Below are positions 42,427-51,972 of a stretch of 64,000 nt of DNA, one piece after another. The stretch covers positions 186,001 to 250,000 of the forward strand of contig NZ_CP042818.1 in the NCBI RefSeq assembly GCF_008153345.1, given 5' to 3'. The position numbers and the translations under genes were made by a program. The notes beneath the pieces were generated by a model, which was given only the letters and a program-made list of their open reading frames with translations, was not told where the DNA came from and did no database searches. How positions within the stretch are numbered: position 1 is the first letter of the stretch; every line of letters starts with the position of its first letter. This stretch comes from Treponema phagedenis. Its GTDB lineage: Bacteria; Spirochaetota; Spirochaetia; Treponematales; Treponemataceae.

Positions 42427-43749
42427 TTATCCAATTCCTCCGTAAAAAATACCGAGTATGTAGACAATCAATGTTGCCCCGCAGAATACATACTTGCCCA
42501 TAATGTAAAAACTGCTATGGGCTGGTTCGAGCTGCGGCTTTGCAATCTCTTTCAGCACAAGGTCTTTTCCGGCAACCCAGAAGAACATGATTGCGGAAAG
42601 CAAAGCTCCGAGCGGAATAACATAAATACTTACCACATCCATCCATTTGCCGAGATTATCTCCGCTTTCAAGGAAAACACCAACAAGAAGTGCCAAGCCG
42701 AGTATGATCGAAACAGAGGCAAGTCGGCTGAGTTTGAATTTGTTCTGCAAAGCTTCTACCGGTGTTTCAAACAAGTTGATAAGCGAGCTAACGCCCGCAA
42801 ACAAAACAGCAACGAAAAAGATTGCGGCAAAAATTGCACCGAAAGGCATTTCCTTAAAAACCATCGGCATGGTAATAAACATAAGAGGCGGTCCTGCTGT
42901 CGGTTCAATCCCGTATGCAAATACTGAAGGTATAATAACCAATGCTGCAAGTATTGCTGCAATAGTATCGAATATTGCAACGTATTTTGCGCTTTTGGTG
43001 GTGCTTTCTTTATCGCTTAAATAGCTGCCGTACACAACAGTTCCGCTTCCCGCCAATGACAGCGAAAAGAATGCTTGCCCCAGCGCATACACCCATGTTT
43101 TCGGATCAGCGAGTTTTGTCCAGTCCGGCTGCGTTAAAAAAGCGTAGCCCGATCCCGCTCCGGGAAGGGTTGCCGCTCTGATTGCCAAGATAATAAACAT
43201 GACAAAAAAAGCGGGCATCATAAATTTATTGACAAACTCTATACCCGAAGAAATTCCGGCAATCATGATAATAAATGTTATAGCTAATCCCATAACATGC
43301 CAGCCGAGACTTCCGAATTTACCGGCAATAGCTCCGAAATATGCACCCGAGTTTTCGGCCCCTATCATTGAACCGGTAAAAGATCCTATTGTAAATTTCA
43401 AGATCCAACCAACCACAATAGCATAGCCGATTGCGATTCCGAGCGATCCGATAACCGGTATCCAGCCAATAAACTCACCGCTGTTGTTCCCGTGCATTGC
43501 GGTTGCTTTTTTAAAGGCTCCGAGCGGCCCCGTCTGCATTGCGCGCCCGAAAGACATTTCTTCAACGATTCCCACATAGCCGATCAGTACCACAAAGATG
43601 ATATAAGGAATGAGAAAGGCCGCCCCGCCAAGCTGTCCCGCTCTGAAAGGGAAGAGCCATATATTCCCCATTCCAACGGCAGAACCGATACAGGCAATAA
43701 TAAATCCAAAGTCGGAGCCGAAAAGCTCTCTGTCCTCTTGTTTTTTCAT
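42427..43749 (-). CDS. Neurotransmitter:sodium symporter-family amino acid transporter (TnaT-like)
   Basis: 440 residues from ATG 43749, preceded by GGAGGGAG. LeuT-fold transporter: TM1 with the Na+-site motif IACIGSAVGMGNIWLFPFRAGQLGG, TM6 FSLSLAGSGTVVYGSYL, and about 11 membrane spans. It is encoded directly downstream of tryptophanase (107 bp), so Na+-driven tryptophan or other aromatic amino acid uptake is the natural inference, as with TnaT of Symbiobacterium. An 11-bp perfect hairpin lies between the two genes. Confidence 0.88.
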   Translation of the reverse strand: MKKQEDRELFGSDFGFIIACIGSAVGMGNIWLFPFRAGQLGGAAFLIPYIIFVVLIGYVGIVEEMSFGRAMQTGPLGAFKKATAMHGNNSGEFIGWIPVIGSLGIAIGYAIVVGWILKFTIGSFTGSMIGAENSGAYFGAIAGKFGSLGWHVMGLAITFIIMIAGISSGIEFVNKFMMPAFFVMFIILAIRAATLPGAGSGYAFLTQPDWTKLADPKTWVYALGQAFFSLSLAGSGTVVYGSYLSDKESTTKSAKYVAIFDTIAAILAALVIIPSVFAYGIEPTAGPPLMFITMPMVFKEMPFGAIFAAIFFVAVLFAGVSSLINLFETPVEALQNKFKLSRLASVSIILGLALLVGVFLESGDNLGKWMDVVSIYVIPLGALLSAIMFFWVAGKDLVLKEIAKPQLEPAHSSFYIMGKYVFCGATLIVYILGIFYGGIG

Positions 43750-43769
43750 ACTCCCTCCGTAAATGTTCA

Positions 43770-43801
43770 TGTGTTTTGCAGGGGAGACCGTGCAAAACAC
43801 A
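43770..43801 (-). promoter_or_regulatory. Perfect hairpin between tnaA and the transporter gene
   Basis: Inverted arms TGTGTTTTGCA and TGCAAAACACA around a 10-nt loop, 20 nt before the transporter ATG. No T-run follows on the minus strand, so it is not a standard terminator. It may be an attenuator, an RNA processing or stabilising element, or an operator. Confidence 0.5.
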
Positions 43802-43856
43802 GCCGGTATTAATATCAAGTAGACCGCATTTTACTGTTCTGCTTGAATCTTTTTAG

Positions 43857-45236
43857 TTATTTCATTGGCTCCAAATGCGCCTGAAAATGCCGCAATACGG
43901 GCGGTTCCCACGTGATTTTATATCCCGGTACCTTATCCGCATGTTTTTTAATAGTGATTAAAGCTTCCGCAATTATATCAAGATGAGACTGAGTATACAC
44001 TCTGCGCGGAATAGCAAGGCGGGTAAACTCAAAATCCGCTTGCAGCTGTTTGCCGGTATCGGGGTCATTGCCCAGCATATACGAACCGATATCGCAGGCG
44101 CGAATACCCGCCTCAAGATACAGCTCTAAAGCGAGCGCTTGTCCCGGGAATTGATGATACGGAATATGCGGCAGCAAAGCTTTTGCGTCAATAAAAACTC
44201 CGTGCCCGCCGACAGGCGACTGGTAAGCGATCTTCGCATCGTCTAAAAGCCCCGCAAGATATTCCATCTGCCCGATCCGATACTTTAGATAGTCTTCCTC
44301 CAAGCCTTCATACAAACCGATTGCAAGCGCTTCAAGGTCGCGTCCCGAAAGTCCTCCGTAGGTAATAAAGCCTTCATAAGAAATACAATTTCCTTTTATT
44401 TTCTGATACAGCTCGGCATCTCTTTTGATTCCGATAAGTCCGCCCATATTCACAATGGCATCTTTTTTTGCACTCATGGTGAACATGTCCGCATAGCTGA
44501 ACATCTCTTTTATAATCGCTTTTATTGACGATTTTTTAAACTCTTCTTCGCGCTGCTTAATAAAATACGCATTTTCAGCATATCGCGCCGCATCAATATC
44601 AAGGGGAATGCCGTACTTTTTTGCAATAGCGGCAACTTGACGCATGTTTTCTATAGAAACTGGCTGCCCGCCGGCGGAGTTATTGGTGATAGTCATTACA
44701 ATAAGCCCGACATTCTCTTTCCCGTACTCATTTATTTTTTCTTCAAGTTTTTTAACATCCATGTTTCCCTTAAAAGGACTTTGTACTTGCGGATGTTTTG
44801 CTTCTTCTACAACGCAATCAACTGCGCGTGCGCCGGCAAGCTCAACATGCGCTCTCGTTGTGTCAAAAAACATATTGGAGATCGCAATCTTGCCTTTCCC
44901 TAAAATAAGCGGAAAGACAACTTTTTCCGCGGCACGCCCCTGATGTACTGGCTGAATAAACTCATACCCGAAAATATCCTTGCCGGCATCAATCAAATGA
45001 TAATAACTGCGCGCGCCCGCATAAGCCTCATCTCCGTGCATGATCCCCGCCCATTGGTCGGCACTCATTGCGTTTGTTCCGGAATCGGTGAGCAAATCAA
45101 TGTAAACATCTTCTCCGCGAAGATTAAAAACATTATAAAAAGCCTTTTCAAGCTTCTTTTTCCGCTCCGCCTTGCTGGTCATTTTAATTGTTTCTACCAT
45201 TTTAATACGAAACGGTTCTGCCACATATTTTTTCAT
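43857..45236 (-). CDS. tnaA: Tryptophanase
   Basis: 459-residue PLP enzyme that splits tryptophan to indole, pyruvate and ammonia. N-terminal [20 protein letters not shown] and [28 protein letters not shown] are shared with tyrosine phenol-lyase. The PLP lysine region reads [15 protein letters not shown] as in tryptophanases (TPL has SGKKD). [22 protein letters not shown] and the C-terminal [13 protein letters not shown] also fit. A GGGAGG Shine-Dalgarno site precedes the ATG. There is no TnaC-like leader peptide, because the promoter is only about 50 bp away. Confidence 0.93.
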   Translation of the reverse strand: MKKYVAEPFRIKMVETIKMTSKAERKKKLEKAFYNVFNLRGEDVYIDLLTDSGTNAMSADQWAGIMHGDEAYAGARSYYHLIDAGKDIFGYEFIQPVHQGRAAEKVVFPLILGKGKIAISNMFFDTTRAHVELAGARAVDCVVEEAKHPQVQSPFKGNMDVKKLEEKINEYGKENVGLIVMTITNNSAGGQPVSIENMRQVAAIAKKYGIPLDIDAARYAENAYFIKQREEEFKKSSIKAIIKEMFSYADMFTMSAKKDAIVNMGGLIGIKRDAELYQKIKGNCISYEGFITYGGLSGRDLEALAIGLYEGLEEDYLKYRIGQMEYLAGLLDDAKIAYQSPVGGHGVFIDAKALLPHIPYHQFPGQALALELYLEAGIRACDIGSYMLGNDPDTGKQLQADFEFTRLAIPRRVYTQSHLDIIAEALITIKKHADKVPGYKITWEPPVLRHFQAHLEPMK

Positions 45237-45251
45237 AAAGCCTCCCTTCTC

Positions 45252-45296
45252 GTTACAAGGTTAAGAAATTGTAACACGGCGATTCCCAGAAGTCAA
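45252..45296 (-). promoter_or_regulatory. tnaA promoter with overlapping inverted repeat
   Basis: Minus-strand TTGACT (45291-45296), 17-nt spacer, TACAAT (45268-45273). A perfect inverted repeat GTTACAA-N10-TTGTAAC (45252-45275) overlaps the -10 box and start site, an ideal repressor position. The -35 hexamer lies at the inner edge of the ISTde1-like end relic upstream. Confidence 0.65.
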
Positions 45297-45347
45297 GAAT
45301 TTCAACTCGGTAAAATATAGGGTTGAAATTATCACTGATTAAAGACA
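45290..45347 (-). mobile_element. Relic of an ISTde1-like transposase-proximal end
   Basis: Reading inward from 45347 (TGTCTTTAATCAGTGATAAT) it matches the 5' terminus of the complete element with a few substitutions. It has an internal deletion of about 26 bp between two CCCTATA repeats, then matches through TTTTACCGAG to TTGACTT. No transposase sequence remains. Confidence 0.75.
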
Positions 45348-45454
45348 GTCGCGAAACGGGTTCTGGCAATTTCTCTAAAACTGTGTTAAAATCATTTGTG
45401 GATGGTATAAACTACACTTTTACCAAGTTGCAATAATAAGGAGCTCGTTATTTT

Positions 45455-45547
45455 ATGTCAGAGATGCATTGTTTAAATAGTTCTTCCATTCATTCGACCT
45501 TGGCATGGGAGTTGCTCTCTCTCTCTCTCTCTCTCTCTCTCATGTAA
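45455..45547 (+). CDS. Phase-OFF start of a contingency ORF with a (CT)13 tract
   Basis: ATG 45455 has a good AAGGAG Shine-Dalgarno site 11 nt upstream. The frame encodes MSEMHCLNSSSIHSTLAWEL, then a Leu-Ser repeat from the CT tract, and stops at TAA 45545 directly after the tract. With one CT unit fewer or two more, the frame would fuse to the 120-odd codons that end at 45900, one base before mod. With 14 units it would also stop soon. So one phase in three gives the long protein. Confidence 0.6.
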   Translation: MSEMHCLNSSSIHSTLAWELLSLSLSLSLM

Positions 45548-45900
45548 CATATCCTTATTCCAAAACCACTCATAAAAAAAACAATTCGGTTATTTTTTGT
45601 CTTAAAAATTATATTACCACTCATAAATTTCTGAATCTCTTAAATTTTAAAGCCGCTCATAATGGTAAAAGCTTGGATATGCTTATCCATGCAATTATTT
45701 TGATGCAAGAATCCTTCAAACAACATGTACGTCGAGTGAGTCATATCATGCAAATACTCGATAATGCAAATAAAACCGTCAAGGATGATTTGGCGGCAAC
45801 TCTATCGAATGGCGATAAATTTTATATGGCCGCAGCCACACACAAAATGAATCTTTTTAAAAAAATAAAAAACCTAAAAATAGATTTGGAGGAAATTTAA
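45505..45900 (+). CDS. Phase-variable ORF upstream of mod, function unknown
   Basis: The open frame from ATG 45505 runs through the CT tract and encodes 131 residues. This ATG has no Shine-Dalgarno site, so the real start is probably ATG 45455 in another frame (see the contingency entry). The body after the tract is basic and largely helical (LDMLIHAIILMQESFKQHVR, KFYMAAATHKMNLFKKI) with no family I recognise. It ends TAA-A-ATG into mod, and its last codons contain the GGAGG Shine-Dalgarno site of mod, so translating it could modulate mod expression. It may also be an accessory subunit of the R-M complex. Confidence 0.6.
   Translation: MGVALSLSLSLSHVTYPYSKTTHKKNNSVIFCLKNYITTHKFLNLLNFKAAHNGKSLDMLIHAIILMQESFKQHVRRVSHIMQILDNANKTVKDDLAATLSNGDKFYMAAATHKMNLFKKIKNLKIDLEEI
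45515..45541 (+). repeat. (CT)13 simple-sequence tract
   Basis: Thirteen uninterrupted CT dinucleotides (45515-45540) plus a further C, inside the first coding frame upstream of the type III R-M genes. Tracts of this type mutate by slipped-strand mispairing and switch genes on and off in many host-associated bacteria. Confidence 0.95.
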
Positions 45901-45901
45901 A

Positions 45902-47860
45902 ATGGACAAGGTCGAAATGGGTAAATCGGAAATGGAGAAAAGCAAAACAGGCAAACTTAAAATGCGTACAGAAAATATTGCGGACGCAAACTTTGCCGCC
46001 CTAAGCCGCATGTTCCCGAATGCCGTTACGGAAACGATTGATGAAAACGGAGAGAAAATCCGTGCTATTGATGCGGACAAACTTGCGCAGGAAATTAACA
46101 TACGCGTTATATCAGGCATGGAAGAACGCTATCAATTTACTTGGCCCGATAAGCGCAAGAGTGTTGTGCTTGCCAATATGCCTATTGCCGCCGCTCTTCG
46201 TCCATGCAGAGAGGAAAGCGTTGATTTTGACAATACCGAAAACCTCTACATCGAGGGCGACAACCTCGATGTGCTTAAACTTTTGCGCGAAACATATTTA
46301 AACAGAGTAAAGATGATCTACATTGATCCGCCGTACAACACGGGCAAAGAGTTTGTATATGAAGACGACTTTACCGAATCCGCCGCCGACTATGTCGCCC
46401 GTTCCGGCGATTACGACGAACAGGGAAACCGCCTTGTAAAAAATACTGAGGCCAACGGACGCTTCCACACCGATTGGCTCAATATGATTTACCCGCGCCT
46501 GCGCCTCGCAAAAGACTTACTCAGTGATGACGGCGTTATTTTTATTAGCATAGACGATAATGAAGTTCACAATTTAAGAAAAGTCTGTGATGAAATTTTT
46601 GGTGAGAGGAATTTTGTTGGGTGCTGTATAAGGCGAACTATAAATTCTGGTAAAAATGATGTAAAAACAATATCCGTTTTTCATGAATATCTTTTTATTT
46701 ATTCTAAGAATATGGATAAAATCAGGTTAAGGCAAAAAGAGAAATCTGAAGAAGAACGCATTAGGTTATATAAAGAAAGTGATGACTACATAGAGAGTAG
46801 GGGGCGTTTTTATCTGACGCAACTGAATAAAAATAGTATTCAGTATTCAGACTCTCTAAACTATCCTATACTTGGTCCTGACGGTGTAGAAATATGGCCT
46901 GGAGAAGGATTCCATGACAAAAAATGGTGTTGGCGATGGTCATCAAAAAAAGTACAGTGGGGGATTTCTCAAGGCATGATTGTATTTAAAGCGACAAGGT
47001 CAGGGAAATATAAAGTATATACAAAATCTTATGAGCTCATGGATAATGATGGAAATACCATAAGTAGACAAAATCCTTATAATTCACTGGAATTTACGGG
47101 AAAAGAATATGCCAATTTTAATGCTACCCCTGAACTTTCTGTACTATTTGATGGAGAAAAGATTTTTAACTTTCCGAAATCTGAGACATTTATTCGAGAA
47201 ATTCTACGTTTAGGAAGTCTTTCATCTAACTCCCTCATCCTCGATTTTTTCTCCGGCTCCGCAACAACAGCTCACGCTGTGATGCAGCTAAATGCCGAAG
47301 ACGGTGGCAATCGAAAATATATTATGGTACAAATACAGGAACTCACGAATGAAAAAAGCGAGGCGACCAAGGCGGGATATAAAAACATTTGCGAAATCGG
47401 TAAGGAGCGTATTCGTCGAGCTGCCGAAAAAATTCGGAAAGAAAACCCTGATGCAAAATTTGATGGAGGCTTCCGCGTCCTAAAACTCGACAGTTCTAAT
47501 ATGAAAGAGGTGTATTATACGCCGGATGAATACACACAACAGGATTTTAATCTTGATGGGCTTACAGATAATATTAAAGAAGACCGCTCGGACGAAGACT
47601 TATTGTTTCAGGTTATGCTCGACCTCGGTATTCCGCTTTCGGCAAAAATCACTCGCGATAATAATTTGCTCTGTGTAAATGATAATTATTTAATTGCGTG
47701 CTTTGAACGCGTAGATATTGCACTGATAACTAAAATTGCAAAACGCAAACCCCATTATGCGGTTTTCCGAGACGGCAGTTTTACAAACGACGCCGTACTG
47801 AGCAACTTTGAACAAGTGTTTAAAACACACTCTCCGAATACTATCAGGAGGATACTGTAA
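45902..47860 (+). CDS. mod: Type III DNA methyltransferase (Mod), N6-adenine
   Basis: 652 residues. Beta-class order of motifs: catalytic DPPY (MIYIDPPYNTGKEFVYEDDF) near residue 140, then a variable target-recognition region (about 235-430), then the SAM-binding DFFSGSATTAHAV near 444. Mod alone methylates adenine and gives sequence specificity; with Res it forms the restriction complex. GGAGG lies inside the preceding ORF. The central recognition region (roughly DNA 46600-47200) looks more AT-rich than the flanks, which fits domain exchange. The stop overlaps the res start by one base (TAATG). Confidence 0.93.
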   Translation: MDKVEMGKSEMEKSKTGKLKMRTENIADANFAALSRMFPNAVTETIDENGEKIRAIDADKLAQEINIRVISGMEERYQFTWPDKRKSVVLANMPIAAALRPCREESVDFDNTENLYIEGDNLDVLKLLRETYLNRVKMIYIDPPYNTGKEFVYEDDFTESAADYVARSGDYDEQGNRLVKNTEANGRFHTDWLNMIYPRLRLAKDLLSDDGVIFISIDDNEVHNLRKVCDEIFGERNFVGCCIRRTINSGKNDVKTISVFHEYLFIYSKNMDKIRLRQKEKSEEERIRLYKESDDYIESRGRFYLTQLNKNSIQYSDSLNYPILGPDGVEIWPGEGFHDKKWCWRWSSKKVQWGISQGMIVFKATRSGKYKVYTKSYELMDNDGNTISRQNPYNSLEFTGKEYANFNATPELSVLFDGEKIFNFPKSETFIREILRLGSLSSNSLILDFFSGSATTAHAVMQLNAEDGGNRKYIMVQIQELTNEKSEATKAGYKNICEIGKERIRRAAEKIRKENPDAKFDGGFRVLKLDSSNMKEVYYTPDEYTQQDFNLDGLTDNIKEDRSDEDLLFQVMLDLGIPLSAKITRDNNLLCVNDNYLIACFERVDIALITKIAKRKPHYAVFRDGSFTNDAVLSNFEQVFKTHSPNTIRRIL

Positions 47861-50800
47861 TGACAGGCACAAAAAAAAAGGAAATGAAATTTCAATTTAA
47901 AACACAGAAATTTCAAACTGAGGCCGTTGAAAGTGTTGTAAGGGTTTTTGCAGGACAGCCCAATTCCGGCATGAGTAAATATCGCTTTGACTTAGGTAAG
48001 CGTGAAGGGCAGGGCGTGCACGACTCTCAAAAATATAGACAACCCATCTTGGTGTTTGAAAACGAAGATGAAAGACGCCGGCATCTTACCGAACTATATC
48101 ATAAAGCCAATTTACAAATCTCCGAAGAGGATATGGAGTTTATCGAAGCCGCTTACCGCAATACCGATATCAAATTGTCTGATGAGGAACTACTGAAAAA
48201 TATTCAGACCCTGCAAAAAGAAAATAATATTAAATACTCGAATAATCTTGTTAAAGAATTGGGTACCGTCTCCATCGATGTAGAAATGGAAACAGGCACG
48301 GGCAAAACCTATTGCTATATTAAAACAATGTTTGAGCTTCATAAAAATTACGGTTGGAGTAAATTCATTGTAGTTGTGCCGAGCATTGCCATCCGCGAGG
48401 GTGTAAAAAAATCATTTGAAATAACGCAAGAACATTTTATGGAGCTTTACGGTTTAAAGGCTCGGTTCTTTATCTACGATTCAGACAACCTTCATCAGTT
48501 GGAAGAGTTTTCTCAGTCCTCCGGAATTAACGTGATGATTATCAATATGCAAGCCTTTAACACCAAAAAGAACAAGCGTATTATCTATGACAAGCGTGAC
48601 CGGTTCAACAGCCGCAGACCGATTGATCTCATTAAGGCAAACCGCCCGATTATTATACTCGATGAACCGCAAAAAATGCAGGGAGCGGCTACGCAGGAGG
48701 CATTAAAGAAAAACTTCAATCCGTTGTTTTCTATCAATTATTCTGCAACTCACAAGAAAAGTCACAACCTTGTCTACGTGCTTGATGCTCTCGATGCTTT
48801 TAAAAAAAAGCTTGTTAAAAAAATTGAAGTAAAGGGCTTTGATGTAAAAAATATTGGTGGCTCAGAGTGCTATCTCTATCTTTCTTCAATTGATATAAGC
48901 CCTAAAAAGCCGCCGCGTGCCCGCTTGGAACTTAAAGTAAAACGCGCCAATGAAATAAAACGCGAAACCTATTTTTTTAATGTTGGCGATAGTTTGTATA
49001 TAAAGTCAAATAATCTTGAACAATATAAAAATATTTCCATTGCGGAGATTAGCCCTATTAGGTCTTTAGTAACATTTAGTAACGGTGAAGAACTTGCTGT
49101 GGGCGAAGCAAGCGGAGATATAAGCGAAGACTATATCCGCCGTATTCAAATTCGTGAAACCATCGCCTCTCATTTTGAAAAAGAAGAAGCCTTATTTACG
49201 CAAGGCATTAAGTGTCTTTCACTTTTCTTTATCGATAAAGTAGATAAGTATCGCCAATACAATAAAGAAGGAGATGCACTGCTTGGAGACTACGGAAAAA
49301 TATTTGAAGAAGAGTACGAGGCTGCATTAAAGAACGTGTTGGACGATAAGAATTTAAGTCCCGATTATGCTAAATACTTACGACGGATTAATGTGCAGTC
49401 TACGCATTGCGGTTATTTTTCAATTGATAAAAAAACAGGACGCTCAGTCGACAGCAAGATTAAACGCGGTGACAGCTTCTCGAATGATGACTCCGCCTAT
49501 GATCTTATTCTCAAAAACAAAGAACGCCTTCTCTCATTTGAAGAAGATGCGCGGTTTATTTTTTCGCATTCGGCTTTGCGCGAAGGCTGGGATAATCCTA
49601 ATGTCTTTCAGATTTGCGCATTAAAACATTCTAATAGCGATACTACAAGACGACAGGAAGTCGGGCGAGGTTTGCGCCTTTGTGTAAACATTGAAGGCGA
49701 GCGGCAAGACGCTGAAGTCTTAGGCGAAGCCCTTGTCCATAGTGTAAACAAGCTTACAGTTGTTGCAAACGAAAGTTATAACAAATTTATTGACGGCTTA
49801 CAAAAAGATATTGAAGAGGCCCTTTATGAACGTCCGCGAACACTAAGTATTGATTATTTTGAGCATAGAAGTTTATATTTACCGGACGGTGAAACTTTTA
49901 CCTTTGAAGCTGCAGAAGCAAGAGCTGCATATAATTATTTTGTCCGCAACGAGTATATCGATGATAATGGCAAAGTGACGGATGTCTATCGCGATGCAAG
50001 CGAAACCGGTAACTTTGCTCCGCTGCCGGAAAAACTCGCTCCTGTTGCCGACAGCATTCATAATCTTGTGCAAGGCATTTACGCTCCTTCAGGTTTGGAA
50101 GGGCTTATGTCCAACGGACACTGCGCAAAGGTGAAGGAGAATTCTATCAATAATGATAACTGGGAAAAATTCAAAGAGCTATGGGAGCAAATTAACAAAC
50201 GCTATGCCTACACTGTAGATTTCGAAAGTGCCGAGCTTATACAAAAATCTATTGAGGCAATTAACAAAGAACTCTTTGTGCCCAAGCCCATGTATAAGCG
50301 TACCACAGGCGAGCAGGAAGGTGAGGTGTTCAAAACGCAGGCAACGCAAACAATAATCCTCGATAGGGTGGCGGGCAACTTTGTCGAGTATGATCTTATC
50401 GGCAAAATTGCGGAACACACAACGCTCACCCGGAAAACAGTTGCCGCAATATTAAAAGGAATTACAAGAGAAAAATTAAACTTGTTTGCGTACAATCCCG
50501 AAATTTTTATTTCTAAAATATCAGACATTATAAACAGTCAAAAAGCTGCTGTTGTCATAGAACATATCTCTTATAAGATAAGCGGTGAAGATCCATACAG
50601 CCAAGATATTTTTAACACGAGCCGCTCTTCCGATGAGTTTAAAAAAGCTTTTACTGCAAAGCGTTCTATTCAAAACTATGTGTTTGTTGACGGATCTGTA
50701 AAAGACAGTGTTGAAGGAAAATTTGCATCCGCTCTTGATAATGCCGACGAAGTTATTGTTTATGCTAAGTTACCGAAGGGACCGCGCGGGTTTTATATCC

Positions 50801-51048
50801 CCACGCCTGTTGGAAATTATTCTCCTGACTGGGCGATCTCGTTTAAAAAAGGTACGGTAAAACATATTTTCTTTATCGCCGAAACAAAGGGCTCGATGGA
50901 CAGTTTACAGCTACGCCCGATAGAGCAAACAAAAATTTTTTGTGCTAAAAAATTATTTAATGAACTTAAACTCGAGGAAAGCAAGGTGCGCTATCACGAG
51001 GTGGATAGTTATGATACGTTACTCGAGGTAATGGGAAAGATTAAATAG
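47860..51048 (+). CDS. res: Type III restriction enzyme, Res subunit
   Basis: 1062 residues. SF2 helicase core: motif I METGTGKTYCYIKTM near residue 145, motif II IILDEPQKMQGAAT near 267, and a late QEVGRGLRLCVN (motif VI). The C-terminal PD-(D/E)XK nuclease is seen as YSPDWAISFKKG followed by FFIAETKGSMDS. Res translocates or diffuses after ATP hydrolysis and cuts when two head-to-head unmethylated Mod sites are met. The frame is intact with a normal length, so the system appears functional. It is co-transcribed with mod. Confidence 0.95.
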   Translation: MTGTKKKEMKFQFKTQKFQTEAVESVVRVFAGQPNSGMSKYRFDLGKREGQGVHDSQKYRQPILVFENEDERRRHLTELYHKANLQISEEDMEFIEAAYRNTDIKLSDEELLKNIQTLQKENNIKYSNNLVKELGTVSIDVEMETGTGKTYCYIKTMFELHKNYGWSKFIVVVPSIAIREGVKKSFEITQEHFMELYGLKARFFIYDSDNLHQLEEFSQSSGINVMIINMQAFNTKKNKRIIYDKRDRFNSRRPIDLIKANRPIIILDEPQKMQGAATQEALKKNFNPLFSINYSATHKKSHNLVYVLDALDAFKKKLVKKIEVKGFDVKNIGGSECYLYLSSIDISPKKPPRARLELKVKRANEIKRETYFFNVGDSLYIKSNNLEQYKNISIAEISPIRSLVTFSNGEELAVGEASGDISEDYIRRIQIRETIASHFEKEEALFTQGIKCLSLFFIDKVDKYRQYNKEGDALLGDYGKIFEEEYEAALKNVLDDKNLSPDYAKYLRRINVQSTHCGYFSIDKKTGRSVDSKIKRGDSFSNDDSAYDLILKNKERLLSFEEDARFIFSHSALREGWDNPNVFQICALKHSNSDTTRRQEVGRGLRLCVNIEGERQDAEVLGEALVHSVNKLTVVANESYNKFIDGLQKDIEEALYERPRTLSIDYFEHRSLYLPDGETFTFEAAEARAAYNYFVRNEYIDDNGKVTDVYRDASETGNFAPLPEKLAPVADSIHNLVQGIYAPSGLEGLMSNGHCAKVKENSINNDNWEKFKELWEQINKRYAYTVDFESAELIQKSIEAINKELFVPKPMYKRTTGEQEGEVFKTQATQTIILDRVAGNFVEYDLIGKIAEHTTLTRKTVAAILKGITREKLNLFAYNPEIFISKISDIINSQKAAVVIEHISYKISGEDPYSQDIFNTSRSSDEFKKAFTAKRSIQNYVFVDGSVKDSVEGKFASALDNADEVIVYAKLPKGPRGFYIPTPVGNYSPDWAISFKKGTVKHIFFIAETKGSMDSLQLRPIEQTKIFCAKKLFNELKLEESKVRYHEVDSYDTLLEVMGKIK

Positions 51049-51972
51049 AAATAAGGTTTTGCGCGAGATGATGGCGAAGATTTAAGCCGAAAATCGGGCA
51101 GGCGCGAATGCTTGTTCCACAGCGATGCCCGTTTTGTTTCATCGCTCGCTCATACTCGCCGGCACTATTGTAGCGTTTTGTAATTAACTTCCCTGTTATA
51201 CAAATCGGGGCATCAACAATAAGTGACTGCGGATTTTAAGCATTCCTATGGTAAATTGCCCACCGGTGCTAAATTCCGAACGATGTTTTAAAGCAAGACT
51301 ATTTGCAAAGCTTTAAAACTCGCAGGTTTAGTTTTTGACACGGACCAAAATCAGAACCGCCACGGATGGCGGTGGTTCTAAACAGAATTGAGTTTGAAAA
51401 CTACCACAGCTATATAAACAGGAGTTTTCAAACTCATAGGTTTCATTTTGCCACGGACGGCAAAACTCAGTACTGCCACGGATGGCAGTGGTTCCATGCA
51501 GTAGCGACGTTTTAAAAGCACAGCCGCTTTCAAGTGCTTTTAAAACTCGCAGGTTTCATTTTGCCACGGATGGCAAAATGAAACCGTTGTGTCGAACTCT
51601 TTTTTATAAAATTTTTTATGTTTTGGGTAAGATGTATTAAAAAACGAATCGACTTATTAAAAAAACGTTATACTATGTACGCATGCTATTGATTTTCCGT
51701 AACGCAATTGAATAAGTATTTGCAATTCCTTTGAATATAGTGTAGTATTGTCTTCGGTCATATGCAGTCTCCTTAGTAGGATTTTTGACTTTTTCATATA
51801 CACAAATAAAGCTGCTATGACCTTTCTTTTTTACACAATTATATGAACTTTATCGTTAAACGCATTGATTACGATTTTTTCGACGAAGAAATTGAATTCT
51901 TAGAAAAGAATGCTTTTACCGAAACTCTTGGACCAAAAACTAAAAATAGAATCGAATTTAAAAAGCAAAATA
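51049..51972. other. Gene-free interval dominated by a large mosaic repeat
   Basis: It contains the 501-bp repeat at 51176-51676, and then about 300 bp of AT-rich DNA with one possible small ORF at 51843-52010. No clear terminator follows res. Confidence 0.65.
51176..51676 (+). repeat. Large mosaic repeat with three hairpin triads
   Basis: Left terminus TTGTAGCGTTTTGTAATTAA; right terminus inverted ATAGTATAACGTTTTTTTAA. Between them come the basic core and hairpins in order: GTTTTAAAGC, GACACGGAC-type, CCGCCACGGATGGCGG, GAGTTTGAAAACT / AGTTTTCAAACTC, TTTTGCCACGGACGGCAAAA, CTGCCACGGATGGCAG, GTTTTAAAAGCAC / GTGCTTTTAAAAC and TTTTGCCACGGATGGCAAAA within a GGTTTCA / TGAAACC outer stem. This is the longest copy and the best example of stem swapping. 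Confidence 0.82.

Noticed and set aside
51290-51600. Hairpins downstream of res considered as its transcription terminator
   Set aside because: The stems lack U-tracts and belong to the dispersed repeat; the same sequences occur upstream of genes as well as downstream.
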